Source: Phragmites australis
Lineage: Eukaryota; Streptophyta; Magnoliopsida; Poales; Poaceae
NCBI RefSeq assembly: GCF_958298935.1
Contig: NC_084927.1
Span: forward strand, 38,808,501 to 38,872,500
Length of the DNA: 64,000 nt
Direction of reading: 5' to 3'
Position numbers and translations under genes: made by a program. The notes beneath the pieces were generated by a model. The model was given only the letters and a program-made list of their open reading frames with translations. It was not told the DNA's origin and made no database searches. Below are positions 35,875 through 48,780 of the stretch, piece by piece (the first letter of the stretch is position 1; every line of letters starts with the position of its first letter).

Positions 35875-36830
35875 CTCGCGGTCTGACCGGGGTCACCCGC
35901 GGTCTGACCGCCAGGTGTGCTGCCTCGTGGCTTGCCACGTGTGCTTGTCGCGGTCCGACCGGCACTCTTCGCGGTCTGACCATCAGCACATAGAGGCTCA
36001 GGTTAAGGGGATCGACCGGTTCTCTCTCTCACTCCCTCTCTCATTTCCTCTCACTCTCCCTCTCTCCACCCAACCCTAGAAAGTGAGAGAGAGCTCCAAT
36101 CAATGTGTGAAGGCCGGGGATCAAAGGTGGGAACTCCCACGAGCTTCCCGAGGACTTCCCCAAGTTCCTCCCCTTCCTCCTCTTCACCAGAGACCCGTTC
36201 ATCGACCTCGAGCTTCACCACCACTCCGGGAGCCAATCCACGAATCAGAGCTTCTCCGGAGGAAACCCATCCACTAGAAAGCTTCAATACACTAAGGTGA
36301 GATGTTCCCCACCATTTTTCTGTTGATTTCGAGCTTTATTCGTACTTCATTTTGTTTAAATCCCAACTTAACCCTAACTTAGCTCCTCACCCTAAAATCT
36401 TCTGAGGTTCACTCAGTGAATGTCGTCCAATCCACCCTAGAAACACTCCATTAGTCCCCTAGAACGTTTTGGTACACTTCACGGTAGAAGGCATCGCCGG
36501 AGTCCTCACCAGCGACCCCTCCAAGGTGCTGCCGACAAGGTTTGGCAGTCTGACTGCCACTATGGCTAGTTTGACTGCCAGTGAGGACTGGAGTGCCCAA
36601 AGTTGAGGACCCTATACAGGGGTCAGACCGCCACTAGGGTCGGTCTGACTGCCAGCATGCCTGCAGTCTGGCCGCCAGGTGCCAAAACCTTCTACACGCC
36701 CACGGTTTGACCACCACTACCACGCCGATCTGACTGATAGACTCCCCGCGGTCTGACTGCCCAAGGGCCTGGTCAAACCGCTAGAGGCCAAAATCCTCTG
36801 CAAGCCTGCGGTTTGACCGCCACCTCTACG
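35875..36830. repeat. Degenerate GGTCTGACCGCC repeats in an LTR
   Basis: Within the family A LTR part, a motif close to GCGGTCTGACCGCCA recurs a dozen or so times at irregular spacing, in two clusters (35875-35990 and 36540-36830). It is partly self-complementary (GGTC...GACC). Confidence 0.6.
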
Positions 36831-38379
36831 GAGTGAGGTACACCAGATGTGATACTAGGGACTACGGAGTGAGGTGTAGCCCCTCCAAGGACCGAAGAAC
36901 CCCCCAGATAAAGCTTTCTACCCGGTTTTAAACTACTTAAAACGGCTTTAAAGTCAATAATAAATGATATATTAGAATGCCTGTATAAACCGCTTTACGC
37001 ATAAAACTAAACCGTAAAGCCTTATCCTTGAATTACCCATTTATGCATCTATCAACACCTTGAAATAATATATGGCTTGTTGAGTGCTTTTCGTGCTTAC
37101 TCTTGTTGTCATTCAGGTGAAGAGGCGGACCCTGCCAACGCTAGAGGAAAAGATGGGGTTGAAGAGTAGTTTCTAGATTCGCGTTCGCACCCTAGCTGCC
37201 TGTGGTTTGGGTTCTGTTTTCCGCTGTATTTTTGTGGGCCGTTCGACCAGGTTTGTAATATACGCTATGGTTTGTAACCTTTTGTACTCTATAACCTTAA
37301 TTCTTATGTTCAAAGTTTGACTATGATACTACAACTGTTATACTGTGCGTATCAGCTATTTGATCCAGGGACTGATACAGGAGGCACATGAGATCAAGAG
37401 AAGGGGGTCTTACATAGGTGGCCTCGAGCAAAGGATTCGTGAGACCGTCGAGGACCATCTTTTCGAGGTCAGAGTCTTCGGTGCCCGCCTTGCTCTTGCC
37501 TGCATCTGTGACCATTTCCCTAACTTGGACCTCTTGCTGGTAGTTGGTGTTGGTTTTGAGGGTACTTGGATGACTACGGAGGAGCTTGGCACCTGTGTTG
37601 ATTCATATTTCTATGCCGTTCGTTCCTGCCTTTGGACCGTCTGGTTCGACCCGCTTAGGGGTATTTTTGGTTCCTAGGAAGAATGTCTTGAGGTTGTCTG
37701 AAACCAGCCCCCGAGCTTTGTAATGAAAAGTACTTGCCTTTATGTGGGTCTTTTTCGTGTTCGGATGATAAATAGACTCGGAGTGCTCGTAGCACTTAGG
37801 GAGGATCGCATTGACCCGCCTTCTAGCAAGGTTCCTGGTGCTAAGGGTGATTCACAGCATGATAAGCCTCTCGGTGGCGACCAGCGCTCGACCTGAGGTA
37901 GGACTTACGGCATCGTGGTCGTTAACTCTCGAGGGCCTTCCACCTTGGATGCCGTGTGAGCGGTTAACTTGTGATATCATCCCATCGAATTGAGCGAGCG
38001 GGCTAAACACATCTAGCTTCAAGGAAACAAATCATATATCCTAATAATTCTAGCCCCCAAGAGACTGTCGACCAGGTGGTCAAGTTCTTGAAATGGAAAT
38101 GCTTACAATTTAAAAGGATACCATGTTTGTCCGTGGAGTCCTGCAACATAGAAGGTTTGATTTCTTGGATTTGAAAAACTTACAAGTCATGTCCACGCTC
38201 GTCCAGAAGGTCCTACAAAATAGACAAATAGGCTCGTCGCTGAGCAGCCTTATACACGGAACCGATCTTTCGTGAGTTGTGTAATTGGCGACCGACCACC
38301 CCGGCAAATTTGACCACGTGAGGCCGGGAAACTAGAGGTTGCCAACGACCCACGTTCAGTCTCGTGCCTGGTGGTCGCG

Positions 38380-39690
38380 GCCACACCTAAGGCCCTATTA
38401 GGACCTGGCTGCTCGAGCCATAGAGCACGCTCGCAGAACTCTTCGCTCGAGTTCTCATCGCTGTCTTCTTCAAGCCATCAGGTCGGGCCTGACTGGCTGG
38501 CCACCAGAGACGACCAGCGTGCGACCACCGACTGGCGAATCGAGTTCCATTGTCCGTATTCATGCGACTTGGACTACCAAGCCGCGTTACCGGCACTCAC
38601 TTGAGCTTTAACCGTTGCTGCGGCAGTGATCTCCCTAACGGGCTCAGCCTCGAACCTCTTTGTGAATTTACCGATTACCACGAGTAGGAATTCAGGATCG
38701 CCTGGGGCTTTAGGGAATGGTCCCATGATGTCGAGCCCCCAGACAGCTAAAAGCCGAGAGAGCGGTATGTTTGTAGTGCCCAGGCTGGTAGGTCGGTATT
38801 TTGGTCGTGGTACTGACACGACTCGCACCGTTTCACCTGCTCGCAAGCATCCTGGAGGGCGGTGTGAGGTTCAGCCTCCACGTCTGCCTCCGAGGATGTT
38901 AGGGAACGCTGTGCTCCCCCCATCCTAAGCGATGTATTTCAGTAAAGGTTTGACGCTCCCTTGGTGGTAGAGGCACCCCTCTACCAAGGAGGATTCTCAC
39001 GGTCAGCCCATGTGACCTTTTCTGCTGACACATCATCATCAGGGGCTGCTTGATTCTAAAGGTAGTCTGAGATTTGATCCATCCAGATCATACTCGAATC
39101 AAGCAGGGTGACCACATGATGGCCACCTGAGGTCGACAGCACTGAGGGAGGCGTTGCCTCCAAAGGTGTTGCCTCTGGTGTTCTGTTTCCAAGCGGAGCA
39201 TCCCTTCCACGTCGGCCCGAGACCGTAGTGGGTGGTCGTGTGAATCTTTTTTCAAAGATTCTGACCGGGGCAGGTTCACAAAAAGAGGCTAGACGGGCCA
39301 TCCCATCGACCAGGAAAGTAGTCCTTGCGAGGGACGTGCATGACTTCCTGGTTGATGGGGCGTCACTCTAGCTTCTCACTTCGGAGAGGTATGTCATCAT
39401 CGTCTGGTCTGAGCACTGAAAACCCCTTGGAATCAGGGTTACACCTAGTAGCAAGTCCCTCATCGCTAGTAAGTGTTTTTTTCCCCGCGCGGGTGATGCT
39501 CGTGTTCCAGTTAAGAGGCCCTCATACTCCGCTACGCAATTAATAATTGGAAAGATAGAATTGAACCATGTACCTGACGATGCATGGTCCTGTGCTCGCT
39601 CATTTCTGGTCGGGGGAAAGCGTGCCTCGCTTAGCAACCAGTACCGCGTCATGACCCCTTGAAATCTTGCAAGGTAAGACAAGGATTCCT
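38380..39690 (-). pseudogene. Tat-lineage Ty3/gypsy RNase H and integrase remains
   Basis: Minus-strand fragments in several frames: CVAEYEGLLTGTRA (RNase H, about 39530), TYLSEVRS, then IWMDQISDYL and a region resembling the zinc-binding linker. Next comes AVWGLDIMGPFPKAPG with EFLLVVIGKFTKRFEAEPV (integrase start, about 38760-38640) and PSRMNTDNGTRFAS (about 38550). These are typical of Tat/RIRE2-type elements. Many stops and frameshifts are present. It lies between the A-type and B-type LTR parts and is older or separately inserted. Confidence 0.75.
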
Positions 39691-40151
39691 CCTTCTAATC
39701 GAAGGGTGGTCAGCACCGGGAAAGGAGAGGGTTACCTTTCTAAGATTCTGGTACGCTGCCTCCCTTACCGATCCAATGGGGAGTGGTCATTACTCATGCC
39801 AGAGGTTCAAGGTGTATACCCTTCTGTTCGTTCTTGGGTTGAACCTGCTCGAAGAAACAATACGTCCGATTAGTTTTCTGGGTACTCTTTTATCAGATCG
39901 AATCATACCTGCTTGATGGTTTCGGTTCACGTCACGGGGCTAGGTGTCGGCAGTCCCAGCGCGGTGAGCACTCGTTCGGGTGGGGCTACCGTCGATGAAG
40001 CCAATTCCCCCAGAGCTTGTGGTCCGTGAGCTCCCCTTAGCGCCGGGAGCACGGATGCCTCTGTTGCCCCCCATCGCCTCCTGAAGCCTTCGGATACCTA
40101 TCCAATGTCCTGAGTCCAAACTCGTAAATGCACCCCCTACCTGGCATGCCA

Positions 40152-40860
40152 AATGTCAAGGATAAATCTCTGACAATGATTCCAGGATGTATCATATGAC
40201 GGGTGCGTGATCTTTGTTCTGGGTGTGCTTACGGAATGTGCGTGTGTGCTGCTCAAGAACACCAAGGATTATCCAGGTTCAGGCCCCCTTAAGCTAATAC
40301 CCCTACATCATATGTATTCTTTCTTTTGTGGAGTCTATTTTTTCATCCCCCCTTTCCCAAGCTGGAGTCCCTTCCGCTTATAGCCCAGAAGAGAAGGAGC
40401 CTTACAAGTGGGCCCATCCAACTGACCCATCCCTATCTACACGGTCAACAAAGGTTATCATTACTGAGCACGCATGCGCCTGCCTGCCCCGGGGCGCTGT
40501 GAAGCCTGTCCCATCCGTTAGCTCCCTCTAAGCTTATCAAGTCCGGGTCGCCTAGCCTGCCCTGTCCCGTCGTCAATTGCCCACGCGCACCTGCCATAAC
40601 CTCTGTTGCGTCTGCGAACCCATCCCGTAACAATTAATGCCACGGGAGGGAACATGGAAGCTCTGCGTCCACCCCAATCACCTCGCCCTGTGTGGTGAGC
40701 CTGGGAAAGGAAAACAGCGTGGGCATCGGTATTAAATGAGAGTGATCTGGTTTAGATGAGTACCTGCCCTGCGACCAGTTGGGACTTGTCGTGGGAAGTC
40801 TAGCGGAGGTCGGGAGTGTGGTCGTGTGAAGCGGTCATGCGGTGGACCCTGTTTTTAGAG
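40152..40860 (-). mobile_element. Probable 5' LTR of the Tat-type element
   Basis: TGTCAAGGATAAATC begins at about 40152. Immediately to its left, read on the minus strand, is TTTGGCATGCCAGGTAGGGG, the typical sequence just after the 5' LTR of such grass elements. The far end is not sharply defined. Confidence 0.5.
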
Positions 40861-40909
40861 AAAAAGAACTAGTCCTGCAAAAACTGGCTGTTGTTGACTA
40901 TCCTGGCAG

Positions 40910-41943
40910 GGCCGCAGGGGACCCCCATATTCTTTGCATTGATAGGTATCCAGTTTGCTCCGGGAGTAGTTCTGGATGACTCCGCACCTATCGACGCATG
41001 ATCAAATGGTTGGGGTTTATTGGGAAAGGTTGACACCAGTACCTCCTTGTGTGGACCTGTGTGGTCACTCAAGCCGTATGGTCCTTGAGTCGTGTGGGTA
41101 AAGGAGTATCCCCCTGTAGGGTGTAAAAACAATTCGAATGGCCGCGTTCTCGATCATAAGGATGCTTTTGTCCATCCGCATCGCTCGTAGAGTTTCCAGA
41201 TTGGGATGATTGTTATGGATTGTTGGGCATGGTTATGGTGGTTATTGTTTACATGTTATGGTTCCAATTACATTTATGCTCATGAGTTTACAGGTTTGGA
41301 AGGGTATGTTTAGTTAAGCATAGTTGTTCACACATATGTGTCTAGGTTGCAGTCGCATATTAATGTACTTAACCTTGTGGCCTTTTTTCTTGCTAATGGC
41401 TTAATGCACAATCCTTGGATTCAGGTTATTTATATGCATCTTATATGGATTAAGTCTTGCGAGTAACTTCGTACTCAGCTGCTCTACAGGTTTTGCAGGT
41501 GAGGAAGAGATAGTGTTTGGCTACTTCACGCCCACCGATGCTAGTGGTGGGAATGAGTAGTCAACTATTCGGTGATTGTGCTTTTGGGGTGAAGCCTAAG
41601 GGCATATGGCTTCACCCACCTTTTATGGTCTATAGCTTTTGTTTCCGCTGCGTAGTTTCTCTTTTGTCTAGGAGTTGATCAGTTTTAGTATCCTCCTAGA
41701 TTCCTTTTGCTGTAAATTGTTAAACTTGTAAATGCTTAAGAATTTGTAATATAACTTTAATTACTTGCTCTTTCTTAAATTGTGTCGTGATGCTATATAT
41801 TGGAAAGGCATGTGTTCCGATCTTGGGCACAAAACATATGCCGGGACTACCAGAATGGTATTCTGGTTAATTATCGAGGTTATGATTATGAATAATGATC
41901 CTCCTGGTGATTAATTAGAATATTGTTTATACGGTTCCTCACA
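40910..41943 (+). repeat. Right part of a family B long LTR
   Basis: Closely follows the last kilobase of the solo LTR at 23470-26937: CTCCGGGAGTAGTTCT, GTGTGGGTAAAGGAGTA, CTTAATGCACAATCCTTGGA, AAGTCTTGCGAGTAAC, then GTTCCTCACA. Its left boundary with the Tat element is near 40.91 kb. Confidence 0.7.
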
Positions 41944-43301
41944 AATGAGCTGATTTGGTCAAATGGTCCACAATGACACAAATCGAGTCATACCCTTGAG
42001 AGGTCTTAGGTAGTCCGTTAATGAAATCCATACCGATTTCCTTCCATTTCCAAGAGGGGATAGGTAAGGGTTGGAGCATACCAGCCGGCTTGAGATGTTC
42101 GTCCTTCACTCTCTGTCAAACATCACACTCGGTGACATATCGAGTGATTTCAAGCTTCATGCGGGTCCACCAAAATCTTAGCTTGAGGTCTTCGTACATC
42201 TTGGGAACTACTAGATGTCTTCCAAACCACAAAGTACCGTGATCATCCATGGAAAAGCATCTACCTTGCCCTTTCCCAATTCTATCATGGATTTTCTTCA
42301 TGCCGATGTCTTCTTTTTGTGCTTCCTTAATTTGGCCGAGGAGGGTGGATTTGATCTCTAGATTTGCAAGAAATACCTCTGAGACTATCTCGAGTCCAAG
42401 TCTTCGAAAATCATCACAAAGTGTGTCATTTTTGGGATTGACCAAAAGAATATTGCATCGAGCCTTTAGGCTCAAGGCATTGGCAACGATGTTCGCTTTG
42501 TCGGGATGATAATGAACCTCCAATTCATAGTCCTTGATAAATTCAAGCCATCTCCTTTGCCTCATATTGAGGTCGGCTTGAGTGAAGATATATTTGAGAC
42601 TCTTGTGATCGATATAGATAATGCAAAGATTTCCAAGGAGGTAGTGGCGCCAGATTTTTAGAGAATGCACAACTGCTGCAAGCTCTAAGTCGTGAGTAGG
42701 ATAATTTTCTTCATGGCGCTTTAATTGGAGAGAAGCATAGGCGACGACTCGGTCCTCTTGCATGAGAACACAACCGAGACCTATACAGGAAGCATTGTAA
42801 TAAACGTTGAAACTCTTATTCACCTCTGGTTGAGCAAGGATGGGAGCGGTGGTGAGAAGATTTTTCAAGCTTTGGAAAGCTTGCTCACAAGCATCGGACC
42901 ATGTAAATTTCACGCCCTTCTGCAAGAGTTCGGTCATGGGCTTGGCAATTTTGGAGAAGTTATCAATGAACCGACAGTAGTATCCCACAAGTTCAAGAAA
43001 ACTCCGAATATTGGTGATGCTTTGAGGTCGCACCCAATTGAGCACATCTTGAACCTTGCTTGGGTCGACCACGACACTATTTTCAGAAAGGACAAGGCCG
43101 AGGAAGGCAACTTCTTTGAGCTAGAATTCGCATTTGCTAAACTTGGCATAGAGACGATGTTCACAGAGTCTTTCAAGAACGATTCGAAGATGTTGGGCAT
43201 GTTCATCTTCGGTCTTGGAATAAACGAGGATATCATCGATGAAGATTACGACGAAGGAATACAGCTCCTCCATGAACACGATGTTCATTAAATACATGAA
43301 G
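41944..43301 (-). pseudogene. Ty3/gypsy reverse transcriptase, RNase H and integrase N-part
   Basis: Reading from 43301 leftwards: [16 protein letters not shown] (the reverse transcriptase active-site box), then an in-frame TAG where the family has Trp (KCEF*LKEVAFLG). VDPSKVQDVLNW, VGYYCRFIDNFSKIAKPM, FTWSDACEQAFQSLK, RNase H YASLQLKRHEENYPTHDLEL and IDHKSLKYIF follow, then the zinc-binding RYVTECDVCQRVK and the integrase GMDFINGLP. It joins the part at 34639-35668 after the insertion. The N-terminal half of the reverse transcriptase, protease and gag are missing, cut off by the LTR inserted at 43302. Confidence 0.9.
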
Positions 43302-44215
43302 TGTCACATCCTAGATCTCATAAACATGTCATTAAGCATAATCATACATCATGAGCATCATATTTTATTGTGAGCATTTGTTGAGTGCTTGTTAGTTACT
43401 TGGTGGCTTTAATTTTTGCTTTGAGTTTTGAAAATACCTAACCGTGGAGATTCTTTTAGTTTAAGTTCTGCTTAGGCGTTGTGGGTGGATCCAATTTAAT
43501 TGGGTTCATCTCGCATTGTAATCGTGACACTTTAGTTCGTAGGATTTTTGGAGCACCAGAGCACCTCAGTTTGAGTTTATAAAGGAGGGAAAGGAAATGG
43601 GGAGAGGAAGAATAGTTTTTGCAGCTGAATATAACTTGTTTCACTTGCAAGTGGGGCCCACTTTGGGTTGGCCCACCCCCTCCTTTTTCCCTTCAGCCTG
43701 CACCAGCAGCCCCACCCCTCCCTCACTCTCTATCACTCTCACTTACTCTCTCCCTCTCCCACGCCCAAACCAGCAGGACTGCTGCTCCCTCTCCCTCCCT
43801 CAAGCTCTCTCCTAAAAAAAATCTGCTTTCTAGAAGCAAAAGCAAGGTATGCATGTGTTGCCATGGTGTTCCCCACCTCTCTAGCTCTCCATCCATCCAA
43901 GATTTTCGTGCATGCATGAAGATTTGGAGGTTTTGCAAATCATTTTCATCACCCCCTTTTCTCTGAAATTTCAGCAGCAGCTTCTTCCTCTTCTCCGAGC
44001 ACGTTTGGGATGGTTGATTTCGAGTTGGTGGGCTGCAATCGAGGAATGGCGTAGCACCGGTGTTCTTGAGGTTGTGGAGTTAGTATGAGAGGTTTGGATG
44101 AGATAGACCTAGTGATTTGAGTTTGTGGAGTGAGTAAATTAAGTTTAGAACCAATGCTTTAGTGCCTATGCATGTTTAGGTGATGGGATTTCAACATGCA
44201 AGTTGAATCGGTCGA

Positions 44216-44590
44216 CGAAACCGTTGCAAAACTCTCCTTTGCAGGAACCCGAATGTTCCGGATTCCAACCCGGAAGGTCTGGGTAATCCTTTTTAGAACT
44301 AACTAAGAACCACCACCTGGAAGTTCCAGGTATAGCACGGAAGTTTTAGGTTAAACCGAGCAAAGCCAAACCGGGAACCCCTGCCTGGAGCAACACCCGG
44401 AGGTTCCGGCCCAACCTAGAAGTTTCGACCTCAACCTGGAACTTCTGAGTTAATCAAGAGTTGCAACCTGAGGACCCTTGTCCAGAGGTTAACCCGAAAG
44501 TTTCGATACCCAGAAGTTCCGAGTTCAACCCGGAACTTTCGACTTCCAATTAGAAGTTCCGAAGTTGTTAGATCTTAGAATTCTTTAATT
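44216..44590. repeat. Degenerate AACCCGGAAGTTCCG repeats in an LTR
   Basis: About a dozen loose copies of a unit around AACCCGGAAGTTCCGA, spaced 18-30 bp, fill this part of the LTR. The unit is partly self-complementary (GGAAGTTCC). Confidence 0.65.
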
Positions 44591-45646
44591 CGTTCACGTG
44601 ACTTGTACTTTTAGCTTGTTTTGATGCTACATTCTTATTGTTATGCATCATGTAGCATACATCTTTGCACCTCATTCATGCTCATCGCATTGCATGCGCT
44701 CTTCCTTAGAGATCGAAGGACCAGAGCGTGACGCGGGTGTGATTGGGGGTGATCAAGACTTTGTGACCGTTAATTGTGAAGCTGAGTAGTAAGGTAAGCA
44801 TCTAAGCATACTCTACCTATTATTTTGGATCATATGATGTATAATTTGATAATTTATGCTTTATATATGTTATTCATGATAGTTAGTCGTTGTCGGGTTT
44901 GATGGGTAGATCCTAATTGTTGCATTGCCCTACCTTGATGTTGTTTATCTATTGATCCATTATAACCCGGGTTGTCGTTATGTGTTTGTCAAACGTAAAA
45001 TGAACACGATGTGCTTAGCAAGCTGAGGTCATTGGTAGAAGACGAGCGGTGGTTTGACCACCGTTTGCGAGTTTAGGGCTTTTATTTGTTCACAAAACAA
45101 CGATGATGTTGGGATGCATGAGTTGTGAGAATGAGGCGAGATGTGGGTGATGCAAAGGGTAGGTCGGGAGAGGAACCCGAATGCCGTAGACCGCTTGCAT
45201 CGATTAAGCACCGCCCATTATTGCAGTTGGTTTTAGCACTTGTCTGTACTTACCACATGTCGATATAATGGTAAGATAAGCCGGATACCTGTTGTAGTCG
45301 TGACCTTTTGGCTTGTTGGCCTATGGTGTCGTGGACATAATAGGTTTGTAGAGGTAACGTCGTAAAGGTGTTGTCAGCATGGTAGACTTGTAGAGGTATC
45401 TAGTTTGCTCGAGGAGTAGTTCTAGCTACCTCCACACCTTTAGGCATATCTAGGGTGCTCCGGGAGTAGCCCTAGTAGACCTCCGCACCTATACGTGCAT
45501 GTTCAAATGGTCGGATCTCAATTGGAAAAGGTTGTCACAAGTACCTCCTTGTGTGTACTTTAACGGGTAGCACAAGCCGAATGGTCATCGTGTCGTGTGG
45601 GCAAAGATGTACCCCTGTAGGGTGTAAGAATAATTCAAATTGCTGT

Positions 45647-46926
45647 TGTCAGTGACATGGGAACCAGGGGTCCCTGAGTCCTGAGGCCAGGACAGCAGAA
45701 TGCCACGTGGCGCCTTTCCTCGGGGACCATCTCCCCAAGGGTCGAGAAGAGCTAGTTTCGGAAGGGGTGCTCGGGGCCATGAACAGTGATTCCCGAGTAT
45801 CCAGAGTTCCCTGAGGACCCGAGAAGAGCCAGTTCCGGGAGGGGTGCTCGGGGCCATGAACAGTGGTCCCTGAGTACCCAGAGTTCCCCGAGGACCCGAG
45901 AAGAGGCAGTTCCGGGAGGGGTGCTCGAGGTCATGAACAGTGCCCCCCCGAGTACCCAGAGTTCCCTGAGGACCCGAGAAGAGCAAGTTCTAGGAGGGGT
46001 GCTTGGGGCCATGAACAGTTGGCCCCTGAGCACCCGTAGTTCCCCGAGAACCTGAGAAGTCCCTTGCCAGTGAACCCCACAAAGGTTCCACGGTGAGGTG
46101 TCAATTGGTGGGAGGTCCGATGCTGCATTTAAGAGGGAGCGTGGCCGGTCACATCCAACCACTCCCCCCACGCCTGTTGTACTAAGTACGTCAGTCCCTG
46201 CCTGGCAGGAAGGCGTCGGGACATTTAATGCGATGGGTCCCATCGCACGTCACCCTGCGGGGCCCGTGAGGGAAAAGGCTTGGAGATATCGTCGCTGGGC
46301 TTGAGGCGTATCGCCTGCCCCCCTGCTGTGTCAGATCTGATCTGACCGAGCGAGCATGCGGGGCAGTTTAGCTGCTGCCCGGTGGGCCCCCTTGCACCTG
46401 CTAAAGTTTGGCGTAATGGGCGACGGGACCGACCGAAGGCGCAATTTTAACCCCTGTAACATCAAACTGTAGCCCCATGACGGTTGCTTTCCATTTATGG
46501 CTCATGGAAACTCGTGCCCCCGTTCTGGGCACGCTGAGCCTCCCCCGATAGGATAAAAGGGGGGGGGGGTGGAGCACTTCGAAGAGACGACTGACAGAGG
46601 TCAAGCTTTAGACAGGGCGACTCGAAGCAAGGCCGAAGCTCAAGACTTAGACAAAAAACCTTGTAACACAGAGATTCAGAGAAAGGCATTCCAAGAGCAT
46701 TAATAGCATATTATACACACAGGAGTAGGGTATTACGCTCCATGTGACCCAAACCTGTCTAAAATCCCTTGAGCATTTACTCTCACTAGCCGACGATCAT
46801 CTGTCCCACCTAGATCTCATATATTCGCATTAAATCCACGTACGAGGTAGATCCAGAATTAGCCCCTCGACTGAATCTCAAAGGATGTCCCTCAGGATCT
46901 CCGCTTGCGGTGTTCATCCACCGACA
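45647..46926 (-). mobile_element. Solo LTR of the MULE-1 LTR family
   Basis: Same family as 8687-11366. Starts TGTCAGTGACATGG and ends CATCCACCGACA. The flanks GCTGT and GTTGT form a 5-bp duplication with one change, and joining them restores the family B word TTGC...GCTCTCGG. Four tandem copies of the 76-bp unit (GGGTGCTCGGGGCCATGAAC...) lie at about 45768-46070. Confidence 0.86.
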
Positions 46927-47525
46927 GTTGTGCTCTCGGTTATGAGCATGCTTCTATCCATTTGCATCAATCGTAGAGTGTCCGTTCGATATGGGATGAT
47001 GTCATGGTACGTTGGGAAGTGGTTGTGATGACAGATGTTGAGATGAGATTTATCAAGTTACATTTATATTTATGTTAATGTTCTCATGATAGGAGAGTAC
47101 AAGTTTTAGGTTGTAGTTGCTGACACTTGAGTCAAATTCTGCTATTTGCATGTAAATTCACTTAACCTTATGGCCGATTCCTTGCTACTTCATCCAAATG
47201 CATAATCCTTGGAGTCGGGTTATTATATGTACCCAATATAGATTAAGTCTTGTGAGTACTTTCGTACTCACGCTGCTTTATTTTTCAGGTGAGAAAGAAT
47301 TAGTGTTCGACTACTTCACGTCCGCCAACGTTAGCGACGGGCAAGAGTAGTGCTACCTACTCAGGAGATGTCTTTTGGGGTGGTGCTTATGGGCACATAG
47401 CACTACCCATCTTTTGTCATTTATGTGTTATTTTCTGCTGCGTAGTGAATCTAACCCACTAGGAGATGAAACTGTTTTTTATCCTCTTAGTGTTCGTTAT
47501 GTAAATCATATAAATGCCTAACAAA

Positions 47526-48522
47526 CTTCTGCATTGGTCTAGATATACTCTTATCAATTGACTCAAACACCGACAGATCTACCCATTGCGGACCATAAAC
47601 AATGTCCATTTCCCAAAAAAAAAAAAATCCTGAACTGCCACGTATCCGATATACCTACCCACGATGGATAAAAAACTATAGTATTATTTTGGCTACCAAA
47701 AATTATATTTGATAGATCTCCAACAATAGAAAATAAAAAACAAAAATCTGATGTTGCTAAAAAAACCTAGGTCCAACAATTGTTAAAAAAGGAGATGTAA
47801 TAAGAGTGCAATTGTTTACAAAATCTAGGTAAAGAAATACTCTGTATTGCTTTTAAAAGAATTTTCATAGATCCAAAAAAAATACAACTATCTCTACAAA
47901 ACCTAACTACAATAGTTACAACTATCCCTAAAATATCTACTGCTAACATTGCTATAATACAACTAAATCTTAGATCTAATGTCTAACGTATGTTTCAAAC
48001 TATATATGATGGCTATCATACCAGGTTTGTAAAAAAATTACAAAGATTAGAAAATTACCTCTCCCTCCCCCCTCTCATCTCCTCTTTCCTTCTTCTCCTT
48101 CTCAGCTGAGTAGAGGCACTGAGTGGCGCTGTGAGTGGAGGCCGGGTGCGACCTCTTAAGCTGTTGGTCGTGGAGACACCTTTTTTAATAGGGGCTGTCT
48201 GGCGCAGAGGTACCAGTCGCCCGTTGGAAGAGCGACAAGTGGACCGACAAGAGGACGTGGCAGCCAACGTGTCCATTCGGACGTTGGAAATTTATTTCCA
48301 ATCGTTGGACGGCGGGCCTACTACCTGTCGCATGTTGGAAGGGCAACATGCGGCTAGTTTTAGTTTGGCAAAAAAAATTGAATGGAAGCTTATTTTTTTT
48401 TATAATTTTCGAATTTTGGAAATAAAAAAATTCATTGGCAGCAGAGTGGAATAATGGGCCAGCCCGCTCACTCACACGGGGGCTGGTTGGGCCTTAAGCA
48501 TGGAAAAAGACTTTGGGTACCC
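47526..48522. other. Intergenic between the chromovirus and MULE-2
   Basis: AT-rich with A-runs up to 48.05 kb, then a pyrimidine-rich patch and short ORFs without recognisable motifs. No gene or element boundary other than the MULE-2 flank is supported. Confidence 0.45.
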
Positions 48523-48599
48523 CTTCCGTTCGAGGTTTTTTTTTAATATTTTTTTGATTAAAAAATTAAATAAATAGATTCTCCGTAGGAGAAATTGTA

Positions 48600-48780
48600 A
48601 AACTAGGCGCCTACAGCCCTCTGAGAGGGCGGTTAGGCAACCTAACCGCCCCCTGATAGGGCGGCAGGCCTAACCGCCCACTCAGAGGGTAGCAAGGGGG
48701 CTAACTGCCCTCTCAGGGGACAGGTAGGCCCGAAGAGGGCGGTTAGCCCCCTTGCCGCCCTCTGAGGGGGGGGGGGGGTT
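48600..48780. repeat. Array of GC palindromes, left end of MULE-2
   Basis: Near-palindromes of the type GCCCTCTGAGAGGGCGG at about 48610, 48640, 48670, 48695, 48730 and 48755, ending in a run of about 13 G. Two weaker copies lie inside the right end at 56455-56475 and 56505-56525. Confidence 0.78.

Larger units (their letters stand above)
35669..41943 (+). mobile_element. Composite retroelement insertion in the integrase frame
   Basis: Starts TGCCACGTCCCAAAATGC and ends ACGGTTCCTCACA. The flanks AAAGA (35664-35668) and AATGA (41944-41948) are a 5-bp duplication with one change. They separate HLTKSAH from FFPVKTTY of the same integrase. The left part (to 37414) ends like LTR family A. The right part (from about 40.91 kb) is LTR family B. 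Between them lies a decayed Tat-type gypsy element. I read it as one long-LTR insertion later invaded and rearranged. Confidence 0.7.
43302..47525 (+). mobile_element. Long LTR (family B-like), right end lost
   Basis: Starts TGTCACATCCTAGATC exactly where the reverse transcriptase frame breaks. Its middle and right parts match family B (ATGCTCATCGCATTGCATGC, GAGCGTGACGCGGGTGTGAT, GTACCTCCTTGTGTGTACTT, GTGTGGGCAAAGATGTACC, AAGTCTTGTGAGTACTTTCG). The expected GTTCCTCACA end is absent; similarity fades at about 47.52 kb and the rest of the chromovirus does not reappear. I infer a deletion that removed both. A shorter LTR is nested inside. Confidence 0.72.

Noticed and set aside
35669..37414. A stand-alone solo LTR
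   Set aside because: It has TG...CA ends, but the right flank (TAGGT) does not match the left flank (AAAGA). The left flank matches AATGA at 41944, so this is one end of a larger composite.
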